NCBI GenBank assembly: GCA_947623475.1
Contig: CANQGV010000004.1
Coordinates: forward strand, 1-33,332
Length of the DNA: 33,332 bases
Reading direction: 5' to 3'
Source: an uncultured Clostridia bacterium
GTDB taxonomy: Bacteria; Bacillota; Clostridia; TANB77; CAG-508
The notes below the pieces were generated by a model. The model saw only the letters and a program-made list of their open reading frames with translations. It made no database searches and was not told the DNA's origin. Positions 1 to 8,739 of the stretch are shown here, in pieces; positions within the stretch are counted from its first letter, which is position 1, and the number at the start of each line of letters is the position of its first letter. The position numbers and the translations under genes were made by a program.

Positions 1-335
1 GCTTAATACAAGTTTTTTATTTTTTATTTTTTCATTCTTTATTATTGAATATACTCCTAAGGTCATTAAAATAGATAGCATGATATTAAACAATAATTTG
101 TGATATGTTAAAAAATTCAATATTATCCTACTAATAAATCTACCTTCCCATGTAAAATATGTGTGTATTGCATGATTTATTATATTCCCAATTCCTTCTT
201 TTCCAACAAAATAATTTCCCCAGTCATCTGATACTAATGGCGTTAATGTGGTTGTAATTAAATAAAATATAAATGTAAGTGCTAACCAAAAAATCAAATT
301 TTTGTTTTTCATTATTTTTTGTTTTATTTTTTCCA
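1..335 (-). CDS. Large membrane protein, N-terminal part (DUF6056-like), cut by window edge
   Basis: Only the first ~111 residues are present; the gene runs off the left edge. I translated it by eye on the minus strand. After a short basic N-terminus there is a membrane helix (LIFWLALTFIFYLITTT), then a loop with SDDWGNYF and YFTWEGRFISR, then a second hydrophobic stretch. An acidic SDD after the first helix followed by a WEGR motif resembles DUF6056/glucosyltransferase-like integral membrane proteins found in polysaccharide loci; this family call is from memory. An ATG at 342 is nearly on top of the AAAGGA ribosome binding site, so the ATG at 335, about 8 bases away, is preferred. It is the last visible gene of the glycan operon, 16 bases after the pyruvyl transferase. 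A role in adding sugars outside the membrane is inference. Confidence 0.65.
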
Positions 336-351
336 TTTTCATTTCCTTTCT

Positions 352-1401
352 TTATTTTATTACTTCAACTAATTTTTCAAATTCTTCTTTAAATGATTTT
401 TCTTTATACATACTTGTTTTTGTTTTATAAAATTCCTTCATATGTTCTATTGCATCATCTATATTTTCTGAATAATATATATATGGTAAATCTTTTACCC
501 AATTATATACTCCCTTTACTTTATGGTTACAATTACTTAGCACTATACAAGGAGTTCTTGTTATTTTTGCAAATACCATTCCATGTAGTCTATCTGTTAT
601 AACTAGTTTAGATTTACTTAATTCTTTTAATTTCTTTTCTAATACTTTTTTTCTTTCTTTTGACATCACTTTTTGTTGGATAATAGTATCTGTTATATTT
701 ACATCTGATATTTTTTTTGCTTGATCTATTATTCTTTTCATTTCTTTATTAGATATGCTTTTTTCTTTATCACTTCTTATAAGAAATGTAATTCCTTTTC
801 TTTCATAACTTTCTTTTCTATCGTTATTATATAAAACAATATCTGGTACTAAATATATATTATTTTTTTTATAAGCTTTCTTCATTATATTATAAGAAAT
901 TTCTTCTCTTGCAAAAATGTGTAAATCTTTATGCTTTCCGTATATTTTTTTAGATAGTTCAAATTGTTTTTTTGATTCTTCATCTTCTCCATAAAAAATT
1001 GTTTGTGGTAATATTATTATTTTATTATTAGGAAATGTTTCGATTATTTTTCTTACACGAAGTTCTTGTCCCATCCACAATGTTCCTAAAAAGCCTCCTC
1101 CATGTATTAAAATAATATCGTTTTCATTTACACTTTGTTTGATTTTATCTAATAATTCATATACCCTATTATCTATTATTTCTACAAAATCTATTTTTAT
1201 ATCTTTTAAAAATTTTTCTTCTGCAAGTTCAATTGCTTGATCTCCTAAATTTCCATGATCTGGCGTATTTAATAAAATATATTTTTTTTCTTTTTTTATA
1301 TCACATTCTTTTTTATATTTATAAAATTTATTTAATTGTATTTTTAATTTTATTTTATTTTTAATATTTCTAGGTACAATTTTCTTAAGATATTTTTTTA
1401 T
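352..1401 (-). CDS. Polysaccharide pyruvyl transferase family protein, non-canonical start
   Basis: Pyruvyl transferases of the CsaB/WcaK/EpsO type move pyruvate from phosphoenolpyruvate onto a sugar as a ketal, adding negative charge to a surface glycan. The N-terminal NTPDHGNLGDQAI and the glycine-rich ILIHGGGFLGT (around residues 100-110) are family signatures, and a C-terminal ITDRLHGMVFA matches the conserved RLHG region. Full length is about 349 residues, normal for the family. The frame is open from a stop at 1402-1404, but the only ATG/GTG/TTG near the front is a TTG at 1078-1080, downstream of the essential HGGG motif. The upstream GT2 gene ends with a good ribosome binding site (GAGGTGAGG), and the codon correctly spaced after it is ATA at 1399-1401, giving (M)KKYLKK. 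An ATA or ATT start, or a base error, is therefore implied. Confidence 0.85.
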   Translation of the reverse strand: MKKYLKKIVPRNIKNKIKLKIQLNKFYKYKKECDIKKEKKYILLNTPDHGNLGDQAIELAEEKFLKDIKIDFVEIIDNRVYELLDKIKQSVNENDIILIHGGGFLGTLWMGQELRVRKIIETFPNNKIIILPQTIFYGEDEESKKQFELSKKIYGKHKDLHIFAREEISYNIMKKAYKKNNIYLVPDIVLYNNDRKESYERKGITFLIRSDKEKSISNKEMKRIIDQAKKISDVNITDTIIQQKVMSKERKKVLEKKLKELSKSKLVITDRLHGMVFAKITRTPCIVLSNCNHKVKGVYNWVKDLPYIYYSENIDDAIEHMKEFYKTKTSMYKEKSFKEEFEKLVEVIK

Positions 1402-2393
1402 TTACCCTCACCTCTTCTCTTTTCTAATTTTTTTATATAATTTTTGCTATACATATTAGGAAAAGTTATTTGACATAAAAAAATTAACTTCTGTTTAATT
1501 TTTATATTTTCTTTTAATAATTTTACTGACATTTTCCTATGTTTTTTTAATAAGTCTTTTTGTAAATCTTTAGAATTTTCAATATATCTTTTTACTTTAG
1601 CATAATTTCTTATTAATTCTTTTGTATAAAGTATCTCTGTTAGCTTTAATAATTCTTTTTCATTTTTTTCTTTCAGAAATTCTATTCTTCCTTCTAGTGC
1701 CCATAATCCATCTAATCTTTTTTTATTATATTTTTTGTTCATTATACTGTTTTTTCTGTATACATCATTATATAATACTTGATTTGTAACAACTATTTTT
1801 TTTGCTTTATAAAATAGCTTATATGTTGTAGCTTCATCTTCATTTATTTTTCCTTTAGGATATTCTATTCCTTTAAATAAACTTTTTTTATATAACTTAT
1901 TCCATGCTACAATATAAACCATATGTTCTCTTGTATATATATCATAAAACATTTCTTTTCCTGTTTTTACTATTGTTTCTATTTTTTTATCTTCGCTTTC
2001 TTGTTTTATATTAAATTTTTCATATCCTACTCTTCTATATTTACATTGCGCTATTTCTGCATTATTTTTTTTACACATTTCGTATAGTGTTTTTATAAAG
2101 GCTTTATCAATAAAATCATCTGAGTCAATAAATGCTATGTATTCTCCTTTTGCTATTTTTAGTCCTGCATTTCTTGCATCTGATAGTCCACCATTTTTTT
2201 TATGAATTACTTTAATTCTAGTGTCCATTTTCTCATAATCATCACAAATTTGTCCAGATTTGTCTGTCGCTCCATCATCTACTAATATTATTTCTATATT
2301 ATCGTATGTTTGATTTATAATTGATTTTATGCATTTTTCAAGATATTTTTCTACATTATATATAGGTACTACTACACTTATTAATTCTTTCAT
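1398..2393 (-). CDS. Glycosyltransferase family 2
   Basis: A 331-residue GT-A fold glycosyltransferase, predicted to act on the cytoplasmic face, adding a sugar from a nucleotide donor to a growing lipid-linked glycan. It opens with SVVVPIYNVEKYLEKC, then LVDDGATDKSG and GGLSDARNAG, with the metal-binding FIDSDDF near residue 90. The C-terminal half is basic and lysine-rich with no clear membrane helix. Its front half is closely similar to the next gene upstream (2398-3405), which suggests tandem duplication. The ATG at 2393 follows AAAGGA by about 8 bases. Its stop overlaps the putative start of the pyruvyl transferase. The exact sugar and linkage cannot be read from the sequence. Confidence 0.92.
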   Translation of the reverse strand: MKELISVVVPIYNVEKYLEKCIKSIINQTYDNIEIILVDDGATDKSGQICDDYEKMDTRIKVIHKKNGGLSDARNAGLKIAKGEYIAFIDSDDFIDKAFIKTLYEMCKKNNAEIAQCKYRRVGYEKFNIKQESEDKKIETIVKTGKEMFYDIYTREHMVYIVAWNKLYKKSLFKGIEYPKGKINEDEATTYKLFYKAKKIVVTNQVLYNDVYRKNSIMNKKYNKKRLDGLWALEGRIEFLKEKNEKELLKLTEILYTKELIRNYAKVKRYIENSKDLQKDLLKKHRKMSVKLLKENIKIKQKLIFLCQITFPNMYSKNYIKKLEKRRGEGK

Positions 2394-2397
2394 TTCT

Positions 2398-3405
2398 TTA
2401 TCCTTTCAATATGTATATAACTTTCCATACTAATAAAAGTAATTTATAATTTCCTTTCTCTAATAATTTTAGTGCAATCTTATATTGTGCCTTTACTTCA
2501 CTTTTATCAATTCTATTACACATTTTTCTAAACTGTTCATTTTTATTTATTTTTTTTATACATTTTTCTATATCTTTATTAGAATAATTTGCTCTATAGA
2601 ATTTTAATATATGGTTGATTATTATTACAAAATATGTTTTATCTGTTATTTTACAGTATTCATCTAAATTAACTTTTTTTAGTTCTTTTTGTATATATTC
2701 ATTAATTTCTAAAAGATGATACATGTTTTTTTCTATTTTTTTAGCTGATCTTGTTAAACTATTAGTATTTTCATAATAATGATATAAAGGATTTGGTATA
2801 AGTATTATATTTTCAATATGAAGTAATAAATTTAAAAAGAAACATGTATCTTCAAGTAATAATTTACTTTCATCAAATTTTATTTTTTTAGCTACATCTT
2901 TCTTAATCATTAAAGCCCAAGTATAGCACATTCTTTTTCCTAATAATATTTCTGGAATCAAATTTTCTCTTATTTGCTCTTTATTATATTTAGTTTCTTT
3001 ATCTGTCCCCTCTGTTTCAATTTTTTGTTCTTTTTTATTATTTTTATAAAACTCACATCTTACTACTTGTGATTTATTTTCTTTTATTTTATTGTATAAT
3101 ACTTCTACATAATTTTCTTCTAACCAATCATCAGAGTCTATAAAGCATACATATTCTCCTTTAGCTAATTCTAGTCCTGCATTTCTTGCACTAGCTAGTC
3201 CACCATTTTTTTTATGAGTTACCACTACATTTTCATATTTCTCTTTATATTCATCGCATATTTTACCTGAACTATCTTTTGAGCCATCATCTACTAAAAC
3301 TATTTCAATATTTTTATATGTTTGATTTATAACTGATTTCAAGCATCTTTTTAAGTATTTTTCTACATTATATACTGCTATAATCACACTAACTAAATCG
3401 CTCAT
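2398..3405 (-). CDS. Glycosyltransferase family 2
   Basis: A 335-residue GT2 enzyme with SVIIAVYNVEKYLKRC at the N-terminus, LVDDGSKDSSG, GGLASARNAG and the DXD-type FIDSDDW. The DSDD aspartates coordinate the metal and nucleotide sugar in this family. It is the closest relative in the window of the gene at 1398-2393, sharing nearly the whole first 100 residues in pattern. The last ~20 residues are hydrophobic (LLLLVWKVIYIL) and could associate with the membrane. The ATG at 3405 is preceded by AAAGGAGAT and overlaps the end of the upstream gene by 17 bases, so translation is probably coupled. Donor and acceptor are unknown. Confidence 0.92.
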   Translation of the reverse strand: MSDLVSVIIAVYNVEKYLKRCLKSVINQTYKNIEIVLVDDGSKDSSGKICDEYKEKYENVVVTHKKNGGLASARNAGLELAKGEYVCFIDSDDWLEENYVEVLYNKIKENKSQVVRCEFYKNNKKEQKIETEGTDKETKYNKEQIRENLIPEILLGKRMCYTWALMIKKDVAKKIKFDESKLLLEDTCFFLNLLLHIENIILIPNPLYHYYENTNSLTRSAKKIEKNMYHLLEINEYIQKELKKVNLDEYCKITDKTYFVIIINHILKFYRANYSNKDIEKCIKKINKNEQFRKMCNRIDKSEVKAQYKIALKLLEKGNYKLLLLVWKVIYILKG

Positions 3406-4459
3406 TTCTATCTCCTTTTATTTTTTTTATATAAAAGTTTGCTTTATACGCTAATAATGTTTTCCATTTTCCATATGTCAACATTAAATTTACATTGTTT
3501 TTATAAAACAATTTCATAATATGCTTTACTCCACTTGAATATTCTTTTATATCTTCTTGACTTATTTCTTTAATTATATCTTTATATAGTTGAGATTCAA
3601 AAGCTTTATTAAAAATATTTTTTTCATCTTTCTTTCCTTTGACATAATATACTTTTGTTGTATATACTGTTAATTCTTTGAATACATATAAATATGCTTT
3701 CTTTTTATATTCATTTGTTATTATTTTTTTATCTCTTACTAAATAAAATATTTTTCCGAAAACTTCTATTACGTTTTGTAAATCATTTTCTACATTTTTA
3801 TAGGTTACTGTATGTACAGCACTTTTTTCATTTTTTCTATAATGATAATATGTGTCTGGTAAAATTGTTATACTTTGTATATTTTGATATAATTCAATTA
3901 TAAAATTCAAATCTTCAGCTACCCTTAAATTTGTATTATAATCAATTTTTTCTATTATATCTTTTTTTATTAACTGAGATACCATATTATTTAAAAAGTT
4001 TGTAGAAAATAAAATTGGAAAAAGTTCTTTTGCGAATTTTTCCTTTTTTATTTTTTTATCTTTTTCTATTATTTTTATTTTTTTAAGAACACCATTTTCT
4101 TCTTTTTCTATTCCACATTTTATTACATCTGAGTTATTTCCTCTTTTTATCATGTTTTCCAACATGTCTTTTTTTATCCAATCGTCAGAATCTACAAACA
4201 TTATATATGTTCCTGTAGCATTTTCAATTCCTGTTTTTCTAGCAGACATTGCTCCTTGATTTTTTTGCTTTATTATTTTTATTTTGTTATTTTTGTTTTT
4301 TAAGCTTTCAAGTATTTTTTCACTATTATCGTTTCCACCGTCTAATACTGCTATAATTTCAAAATTCTGATAAGTTTGTTTTAAAATTGATTCTACACAA
4401 TATTTAATATATTTTTCAGCATTGTACACAGGAATAATTATACTTATTTTTTCTTGCAT
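3389..4459 (-). CDS. Glycosyltransferase family 2, divergent third copy
   Basis: A 356-residue GT2 protein: SIIIPVYNAEKYIKYC, then VLDGGNDNSEK in place of the usual DDGSxD, QKNQGAMSARKTG, and the metal-binding FVDSDDW. The first aspartate pair is altered (LDGG instead of VDDG) but the DSDD site is intact, so activity is expected. It is more distant from the two neighbouring GT2 genes than they are from each other. The C-terminal 150 residues are basic and contain no obvious membrane helix. The ATG at 4459 follows AAAGGAGAG by 5-6 bases. It sits directly after the polymerase gene in the operon and probably builds part of the repeat unit. Confidence 0.9.
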   Translation of the reverse strand: MQEKISIIIPVYNAEKYIKYCVESILKQTYQNFEIIAVLDGGNDNSEKILESLKNKNNKIKIIKQKNQGAMSARKTGIENATGTYIMFVDSDDWIKKDMLENMIKRGNNSDVIKCGIEKEENGVLKKIKIIEKDKKIKKEKFAKELFPILFSTNFLNNMVSQLIKKDIIEKIDYNTNLRVAEDLNFIIELYQNIQSITILPDTYYHYRKNEKSAVHTVTYKNVENDLQNVIEVFGKIFYLVRDKKIITNEYKKKAYLYVFKELTVYTTKVYYVKGKKDEKNIFNKAFESQLYKDIIKEISQEDIKEYSSGVKHIMKLFYKNNVNLMLTYGKWKTLLAYKANFYIKKIKGDRNERFS

Positions 4460-4470
4460 TTAACTCTCCT

Positions 4471-5532
4471 TTAAAAATATGTTTGATATGGTATTACACC
4501 ATGTAAATTAGCTCTTAATGTTATTATGTAAAAATATGTAAATAGCATCATAAATATTATAATACTTAATAATATTCTTTCTTCCTTCTTTTTAAATGTA
4601 CTTATAATATCTGGTATTAGGAATATTGCAAAAATATAGAAATATTCAGCAAATCTTTTCATCAATATCATTTGTGTAGTTAAAAAATATATTGCAGATG
4701 TAATAATAATTGCATTTATATTTATTTTTCCACACTCATCAATTTCTATAATCTTTTTTTGTCTTACAAGTGCTACAATTGATATTACAAATGGTACAGC
4801 TATTGTTAAACCTAAATCTAATTTAGTAACATTCTCTCCTTTATTAGAATATCCAGAATAAAATAAGTTTATAAAGAAATTTGATACCAATCTAAAAAAC
4901 ATAAGTGCTATTAAACAAAAAGCTATGTATATGAATAATTTTTTATAATTAACTTCTTTATTTGCAATAAAATAAAATGGTATAAATATTAACACTGCTT
5001 TATGGAAGAAACTTGCAATTACCATCATAATAATAAATTTGAACAATTTTCTATCTTTTATAAGCCCTATACTTATTAAAACAAATCCTGTTGCTATATA
5101 TTGCCTTATAGTATTTAATGAACCAGTATAAAAATTTAAACACATATATACTATTGTACTCATTAAAGGCATTTTAGAATATTTATAAATTGATATTCCA
5201 ACAAATAGTTGTATTATTATAGATGTTAATATAAATATACTTTGAGAATCTTGATTAAAAAATGCTGCTATTACATTTAATATTACATACCCTGCTTCAT
5301 AGTGTACAGTACTTATCAAATTCCATAAATCATTATTTAATACTCTTAGATATAAAGAATAGTAATTAGGAAAATCGCAACCAACATTCCATCTAATAGC
5401 AGATATAACTGTTAATGCTGTAAAACTTATTGATACAAAAAACAATCTGTATAATTTTTTACTATCTTTAAATATAATACTTAATACAAGTGATAAAACT
5501 ATAATTCCTATTAATGTATATAAATATATCAT
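4471..5532 (-). CDS. EpsG/Wzy-like O-unit polymerase
   Basis: A 353-residue polytopic membrane protein with about ten hydrophobic segments spread along its length. It carries the EpsG-family signature after the second helix, SAIRWNVGCDFPNYYSLYLRV, and the LNTIRQYIATGFVLI segment with its conserved arginine. EpsG-type proteins are thought to polymerise lipid-linked repeat units outside the membrane, as Wzy does. Its presence argues that this locus makes a polymer rather than a single oligosaccharide. The ATG at 5532 has AAGGAG 6 bases upstream, and the gene lies 2 bases after the glycerophosphotransferase-like gene. The family call is good; the substrate is unknown. Confidence 0.85.
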   Translation of the reverse strand: MIYLYTLIGIIVLSLVLSIIFKDSKKLYRLFFVSISFTALTVISAIRWNVGCDFPNYYSLYLRVLNNDLWNLISTVHYEAGYVILNVIAAFFNQDSQSIFILTSIIIQLFVGISIYKYSKMPLMSTIVYMCLNFYTGSLNTIRQYIATGFVLISIGLIKDRKLFKFIIMMVIASFFHKAVLIFIPFYFIANKEVNYKKLFIYIAFCLIALMFFRLVSNFFINLFYSGYSNKGENVTKLDLGLTIAVPFVISIVALVRQKKIIEIDECGKININAIIITSAIYFLTTQMILMKRFAEYFYIFAIFLIPDIISTFKKKEERILLSIIIFMMLFTYFYIITLRANLHGVIPYQTYF

Positions 5533-5534
5533 AA

Positions 5535-6722
5535 TTACTCCTTAAAAATTTCTTTGGTACATTTTTCTGTTGCATCTCCATAATTTGAAATATATTCTTC
5601 TTTTATACCTTTTGTAAATTTACATTCTTTTTCATAATCCATATTTTTTATTATATCAATTAATTCTTCTTGTGTTTTTATTACTCCATGTGAAAATAAT
5701 TTATTTAAATCTGTATAAAAGCCTCTTTTTTCTTCATATAAATCATAATCATACCCATAACACAACATTGGTCTTTCTAAAATAGAATAATCAAAAAATA
5801 CGCTTGAATAATCTGAAATTAAAATATCTGCTACCATTAACAAATCATTTATATATGGATATTCAAATGCATTTATAACAAATTTAATATCTTCAGGGAA
5901 TTTTAATATTTTTGCAACTTCATAATGTGCAGTAAATAAAAATACATACTCTTTCCCTAGCTCTTCTTCCATTTTCTTAAAATCAAATGGTGGATCTATT
6001 ACTCTATTAAACTGAGCATCTTTATAAAATTCTCTAAAAGTAGGTGCATATAATATTACTTTTTTATCTAAAGGAATTTTTAATTTCTTTTTTATTTCTA
6101 TAACTTTATTTTTATCTACTTTTGCTAACTCATCATTTCTTGGCAATCCCAAATTAAAAAATTTATCTTCCTCATATCCCCATGCTTTTGTTACTAATTC
6201 TAATTCCTTTTTCCCTTCTAGCATAATCATATCATACGAATTTTCTTTTCTCTTTTTAAAAAATCCTTTTTGGTCTGTTAATGCTTGTCCAACCTTCTTT
6301 ATACCAGTCATACCATGTGTAAAGAATATATTTTTAGTTCCTTTTCTTTTTAAGTTTAGACCTCTTGTTATTGATGAATTTGTTATCCAGTATTTTGCTT
6401 TTAATGCTATTTTATAGTATTTAACTGTATCAATTTTTATTTTTTCTTCTTCTGGAACTTCTGGGAATTTATCTGGATCAATAAAGGCCCACACATATTT
6501 ATATTTATTTCCTTTATTCTTTTTTAAATATTCATAAATAAATCTTGGACTATCGTCATATCTTTTTCCTCCATATACAACGAATAAAATTAATTTGTCA
6601 TCTATATTTCTAATAAATAATTTTAATATATTAATAAAACTTTGAAAGAAAAATCTATATATTCTATACAATATACTTGAATATTTAACCATATTTATTA
6701 GTCTTTTTTTTATTCTATTCAC
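5535..6722 (-). CDS. CDP-glycerol glycerophosphotransferase family protein (TagB/TagF-like)
   Basis: A 395-residue protein with the Glyphos_transf domain. Visible hallmarks are KRKGTKNIFFTHGMTGIKK (the THG region around residue 130), VILYAPTFRE, LFTAHYEV, and the C-terminal DILISDYSSVFFDYSILERP, the conserved DYSS motif. Family members transfer glycerol- or ribitol-phosphate from a CDP-activated donor to an acceptor, as in teichoic acids. In this locus it probably adds a polyol phosphate to the repeat unit, which is inference. The N-terminus has a hydrophobic and basic segment for membrane association. Translation starts at GTG 6722 after AAAAGGAG. No CDP-glycerol synthesis gene is in the window, so the donor must come from elsewhere. 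Confidence 0.9.
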   Translation of the reverse strand: MNRIKKRLINMVKYSSILYRIYRFFFQSFINILKLFIRNIDDKLILFVVYGGKRYDDSPRFIYEYLKKNKGNKYKYVWAFIDPDKFPEVPEEEKIKIDTVKYYKIALKAKYWITNSSITRGLNLKRKGTKNIFFTHGMTGIKKVGQALTDQKGFFKKRKENSYDMIMLEGKKELELVTKAWGYEEDKFFNLGLPRNDELAKVDKNKVIEIKKKLKIPLDKKVILYAPTFREFYKDAQFNRVIDPPFDFKKMEEELGKEYVFLFTAHYEVAKILKFPEDIKFVINAFEYPYINDLLMVADILISDYSSVFFDYSILERPMLCYGYDYDLYEEKRGFYTDLNKLFSHGVIKTQEELIDIIKNMDYEKECKFTKGIKEEYISNYGDATEKCTKEIFKE

Positions 6723-6776
6723 TTTTTTCTCCTTTTATTTTATATCATATTTATTATTTTGTATATTTCATTATTT

Positions 6777-7331
6777 TTAAGCTTTTTCTTTTATCTTTAT
6801 ATATTCCGTTTTTCTTTTTTGTACTACTAATGAATTCTTTGGAACTTCACCTTTTATAACACTTCCTGCTCCTATTACACAGTTATCTCCAATTATTGTA
6901 TCTTTCAATATTATTGTATTTGCACCTATCCATACATTTTTTCCTATTTCTACTTTTCCGATTTTGAACTTTCTATCACTAATTCCATTTTTGCTTTTAT
7001 AGTCATGGTCATGATCATAAACCAAAACATTTGGTCCAAACATTGTTCCTTCACCTATCCTTATAGAATTCATTGAATATATTCCACAACCATCATTAAA
7101 TGCTACATTTTTTTCAATTTTTATATATCCCTCTTTTATCGCCACTAATTTAGTCCTTGAATGTGCTCTTACTTTATTTTCTAATTCTATTTTTGAGTTT
7201 TTTCGTATTTTTATTTGTGTATTTGGTGAAAATCTTTCAATTGCTTTAAACTTGAATTTACTTCCATATATAATTTTTAATATATTAAACTTAAAGAATG
7301 AAAATATAACACTTATAATATTTCTAATCAT
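6777..7331 (-). CDS. Hexapeptide-repeat acyltransferase (WbbJ/Maa-like)
   Basis: A 184-residue left-handed beta-helix acyltransferase. The second half is a run of hexapeptide repeats (KIGKVEIGKNVWIGANTIIL, then TIIGDNCVIGAGSVI and VPKNSLVV). The loop DHDHDYKSKNG carries the histidines typical of the catalytic site of the NodL/Maa/WbbJ group. Such enzymes transfer acetyl (or another acyl) from CoA to a sugar hydroxyl, usually as trimers in the cytoplasm. The first ~25 residues are hydrophobic, suggesting loose membrane association. ATG at 7331 follows AGAGGAAA. It lies between the beta-helix protein and the glycerophosphotransferase and is probably a glycan decoration enzyme. Confidence 0.87.
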   Translation of the reverse strand: MIRNIISVIFSFFKFNILKIIYGSKFKFKAIERFSPNTQIKIRKNSKIELENKVRAHSRTKLVAIKEGYIKIEKNVAFNDGCGIYSMNSIRIGEGTMFGPNVLVYDHDHDYKSKNGISDRKFKIGKVEIGKNVWIGANTIILKDTIIGDNCVIGAGSVIKGEVPKNSLVVQKRKTEYIKIKEKA

Positions 7332-7344
7332 TTATTTCCTCTTT

Positions 7345-8739
7345 CTATTCAAACTTTTTAGCATATTCTTGTATTTCTTCTTCTGTAGTATGTGGTGTAA
7401 TATAATCAAGATTTTCTAACTTTGGCTCAAGAATTTCTTGTCCTTCTGTAATATTATTTGCATAATAAAAATCATATTTCTTGTTATCTGTGTTGTTTTC
7501 TAATTTAAATTTAAAATTTGTTTTTTGTTCAAATGTATTGTTATATACTGCGCCATTTGAACATACTATATATAATCTTTCAGAATTGAATTTATTGTCT
7601 CTTATTAAGATATCATTAGCTTTATTGATAAATGCATTACAATTATCTATAATATTATCTTGTAAAACAACTTTATTTAGTGTGTATCCTGCATTTGAAT
7701 TCCAACCTGTTAAATCTGATTTAAATCCTATTTCAGTTATATAGTTATCTCTAACAATAGCTTTATCAGATACACTTGCAATTGATACCAAACCTTTTAC
7801 ATCATTTTCAAATATTTCTGTAGTTTTTGTTCCTCTATTCGCAACTATCGCATATGTTTTTTGGAAATTATAAAATTTATTCCTATATACTTTGGCATTT
7901 TCTATTTGTTCACTAGCTAAATTACATTCCATATCAATTCCAGCTGATGGTGCAGTTCCTTCAATATCATGTATTTCATTATCATGTATTTCAATATCTG
8001 CAACATCAATTAAGCTTATTCCTTGTCTTCTGTTCTCATAAATATTGCAATTTTTTATATCTATATTTTTAGATTGATTTCTTTGTTTATTTACTGAATA
8101 AGAAGCTGTCATATCAGAAATTAACATACCATCTCCTGTAAGCCCTGTTATTTCTAAATTATCTATTTCAACATTGTGTGCTCCCCTCATTTCTATTCCA
8201 TAACCATATTCATGTGTTCCACCACTAGAATAATCATGAGTATCTTTGTCTCCTAAAATTATTCCATTATATATTTTTACATTTTCTACTTCATACAATG
8301 ACATTATTGTATATCTTGTCTCTGAAGTCGTTCTATGTTTTATAGTAGATCCGTTTAAATCTAATGATATATTGCTTTGTAATACAATTCCTCTTTTTTT
8401 ATAAAACTGACCTTCTCCATATATTAAATATGTACCCTTTTCTAATTTTATATTTTTTATTCCATTTTTGTTAGCATATTCTATTGCTCTATTTATTCCT
8501 TTAGTTGTATTTTCTGCATCTTCTCCATTTGAATTTATATTAAAATATGCATTATTAATAGTACCAGTTTCTTCGTTTATCGGATTTCCATATATTTCTT
8601 TTAATGATTCAACAGGTGTAAGTTTATACATTATATCATCCATATTTTTATATATGTATATCATTAAAACTATAATTAGAAAAAGCAAACAACTTTTAAA
8701 TATTAACTTTGATATTCTTTCTCTATTGTATATCGCCAT
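7345..8739 (-). CDS. Membrane-anchored right-handed parallel beta-helix protein
   Basis: A 464-residue protein with one N-terminal membrane helix (residues ~12-30, LIFKSCLLFLIIVLMIYIY) and a large exported body. That body resembles the pectate-lyase/GH28 solenoid: an entry motif (NSNGEDAENTTKGINRAIE), then repeated short strands with Asn at turns (VENVKIYNGIILGDKD, HNVEIDNLEITGLTGDG, VADIEIHDNEIHDIEG). This fold is common in polysaccharide lyases, hydrolases and epimerases. I cannot identify catalytic residues with confidence. In an exopolysaccharide operon such proteins may trim, epimerise or retain the polymer. ATG 8739 follows AAGGAG; the start overlaps the end of the GT4 gene by 17 bases. 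Confidence 0.82.
   Translation of the reverse strand: MAIYNRERISKLIFKSCLLFLIIVLMIYIYKNMDDIMYKLTPVESLKEIYGNPINEETGTINNAYFNINSNGEDAENTTKGINRAIEYANKNGIKNIKLEKGTYLIYGEGQFYKKRGIVLQSNISLDLNGSTIKHRTTSETRYTIMSLYEVENVKIYNGIILGDKDTHDYSSGGTHEYGYGIEMRGAHNVEIDNLEITGLTGDGMLISDMTASYSVNKQRNQSKNIDIKNCNIYENRRQGISLIDVADIEIHDNEIHDIEGTAPSAGIDMECNLASEQIENAKVYRNKFYNFQKTYAIVANRGTKTTEIFENDVKGLVSIASVSDKAIVRDNYITEIGFKSDLTGWNSNAGYTLNKVVLQDNIIDNCNAFINKANDILIRDNKFNSERLYIVCSNGAVYNNTFEQKTNFKFKLENNTDNKKYDFYYANNITEGQEILEPKLENLDYITPHTTEEEIQEYAKKFE

Noticed and set aside
393..602. Plus-strand reading frames opposite the glycan genes
   Set aside because: They have no ribosome binding sites, consist of Leu/Phe/Ile runs from the complement of Lys/Glu-rich genes, and overlap well-supported genes throughout.
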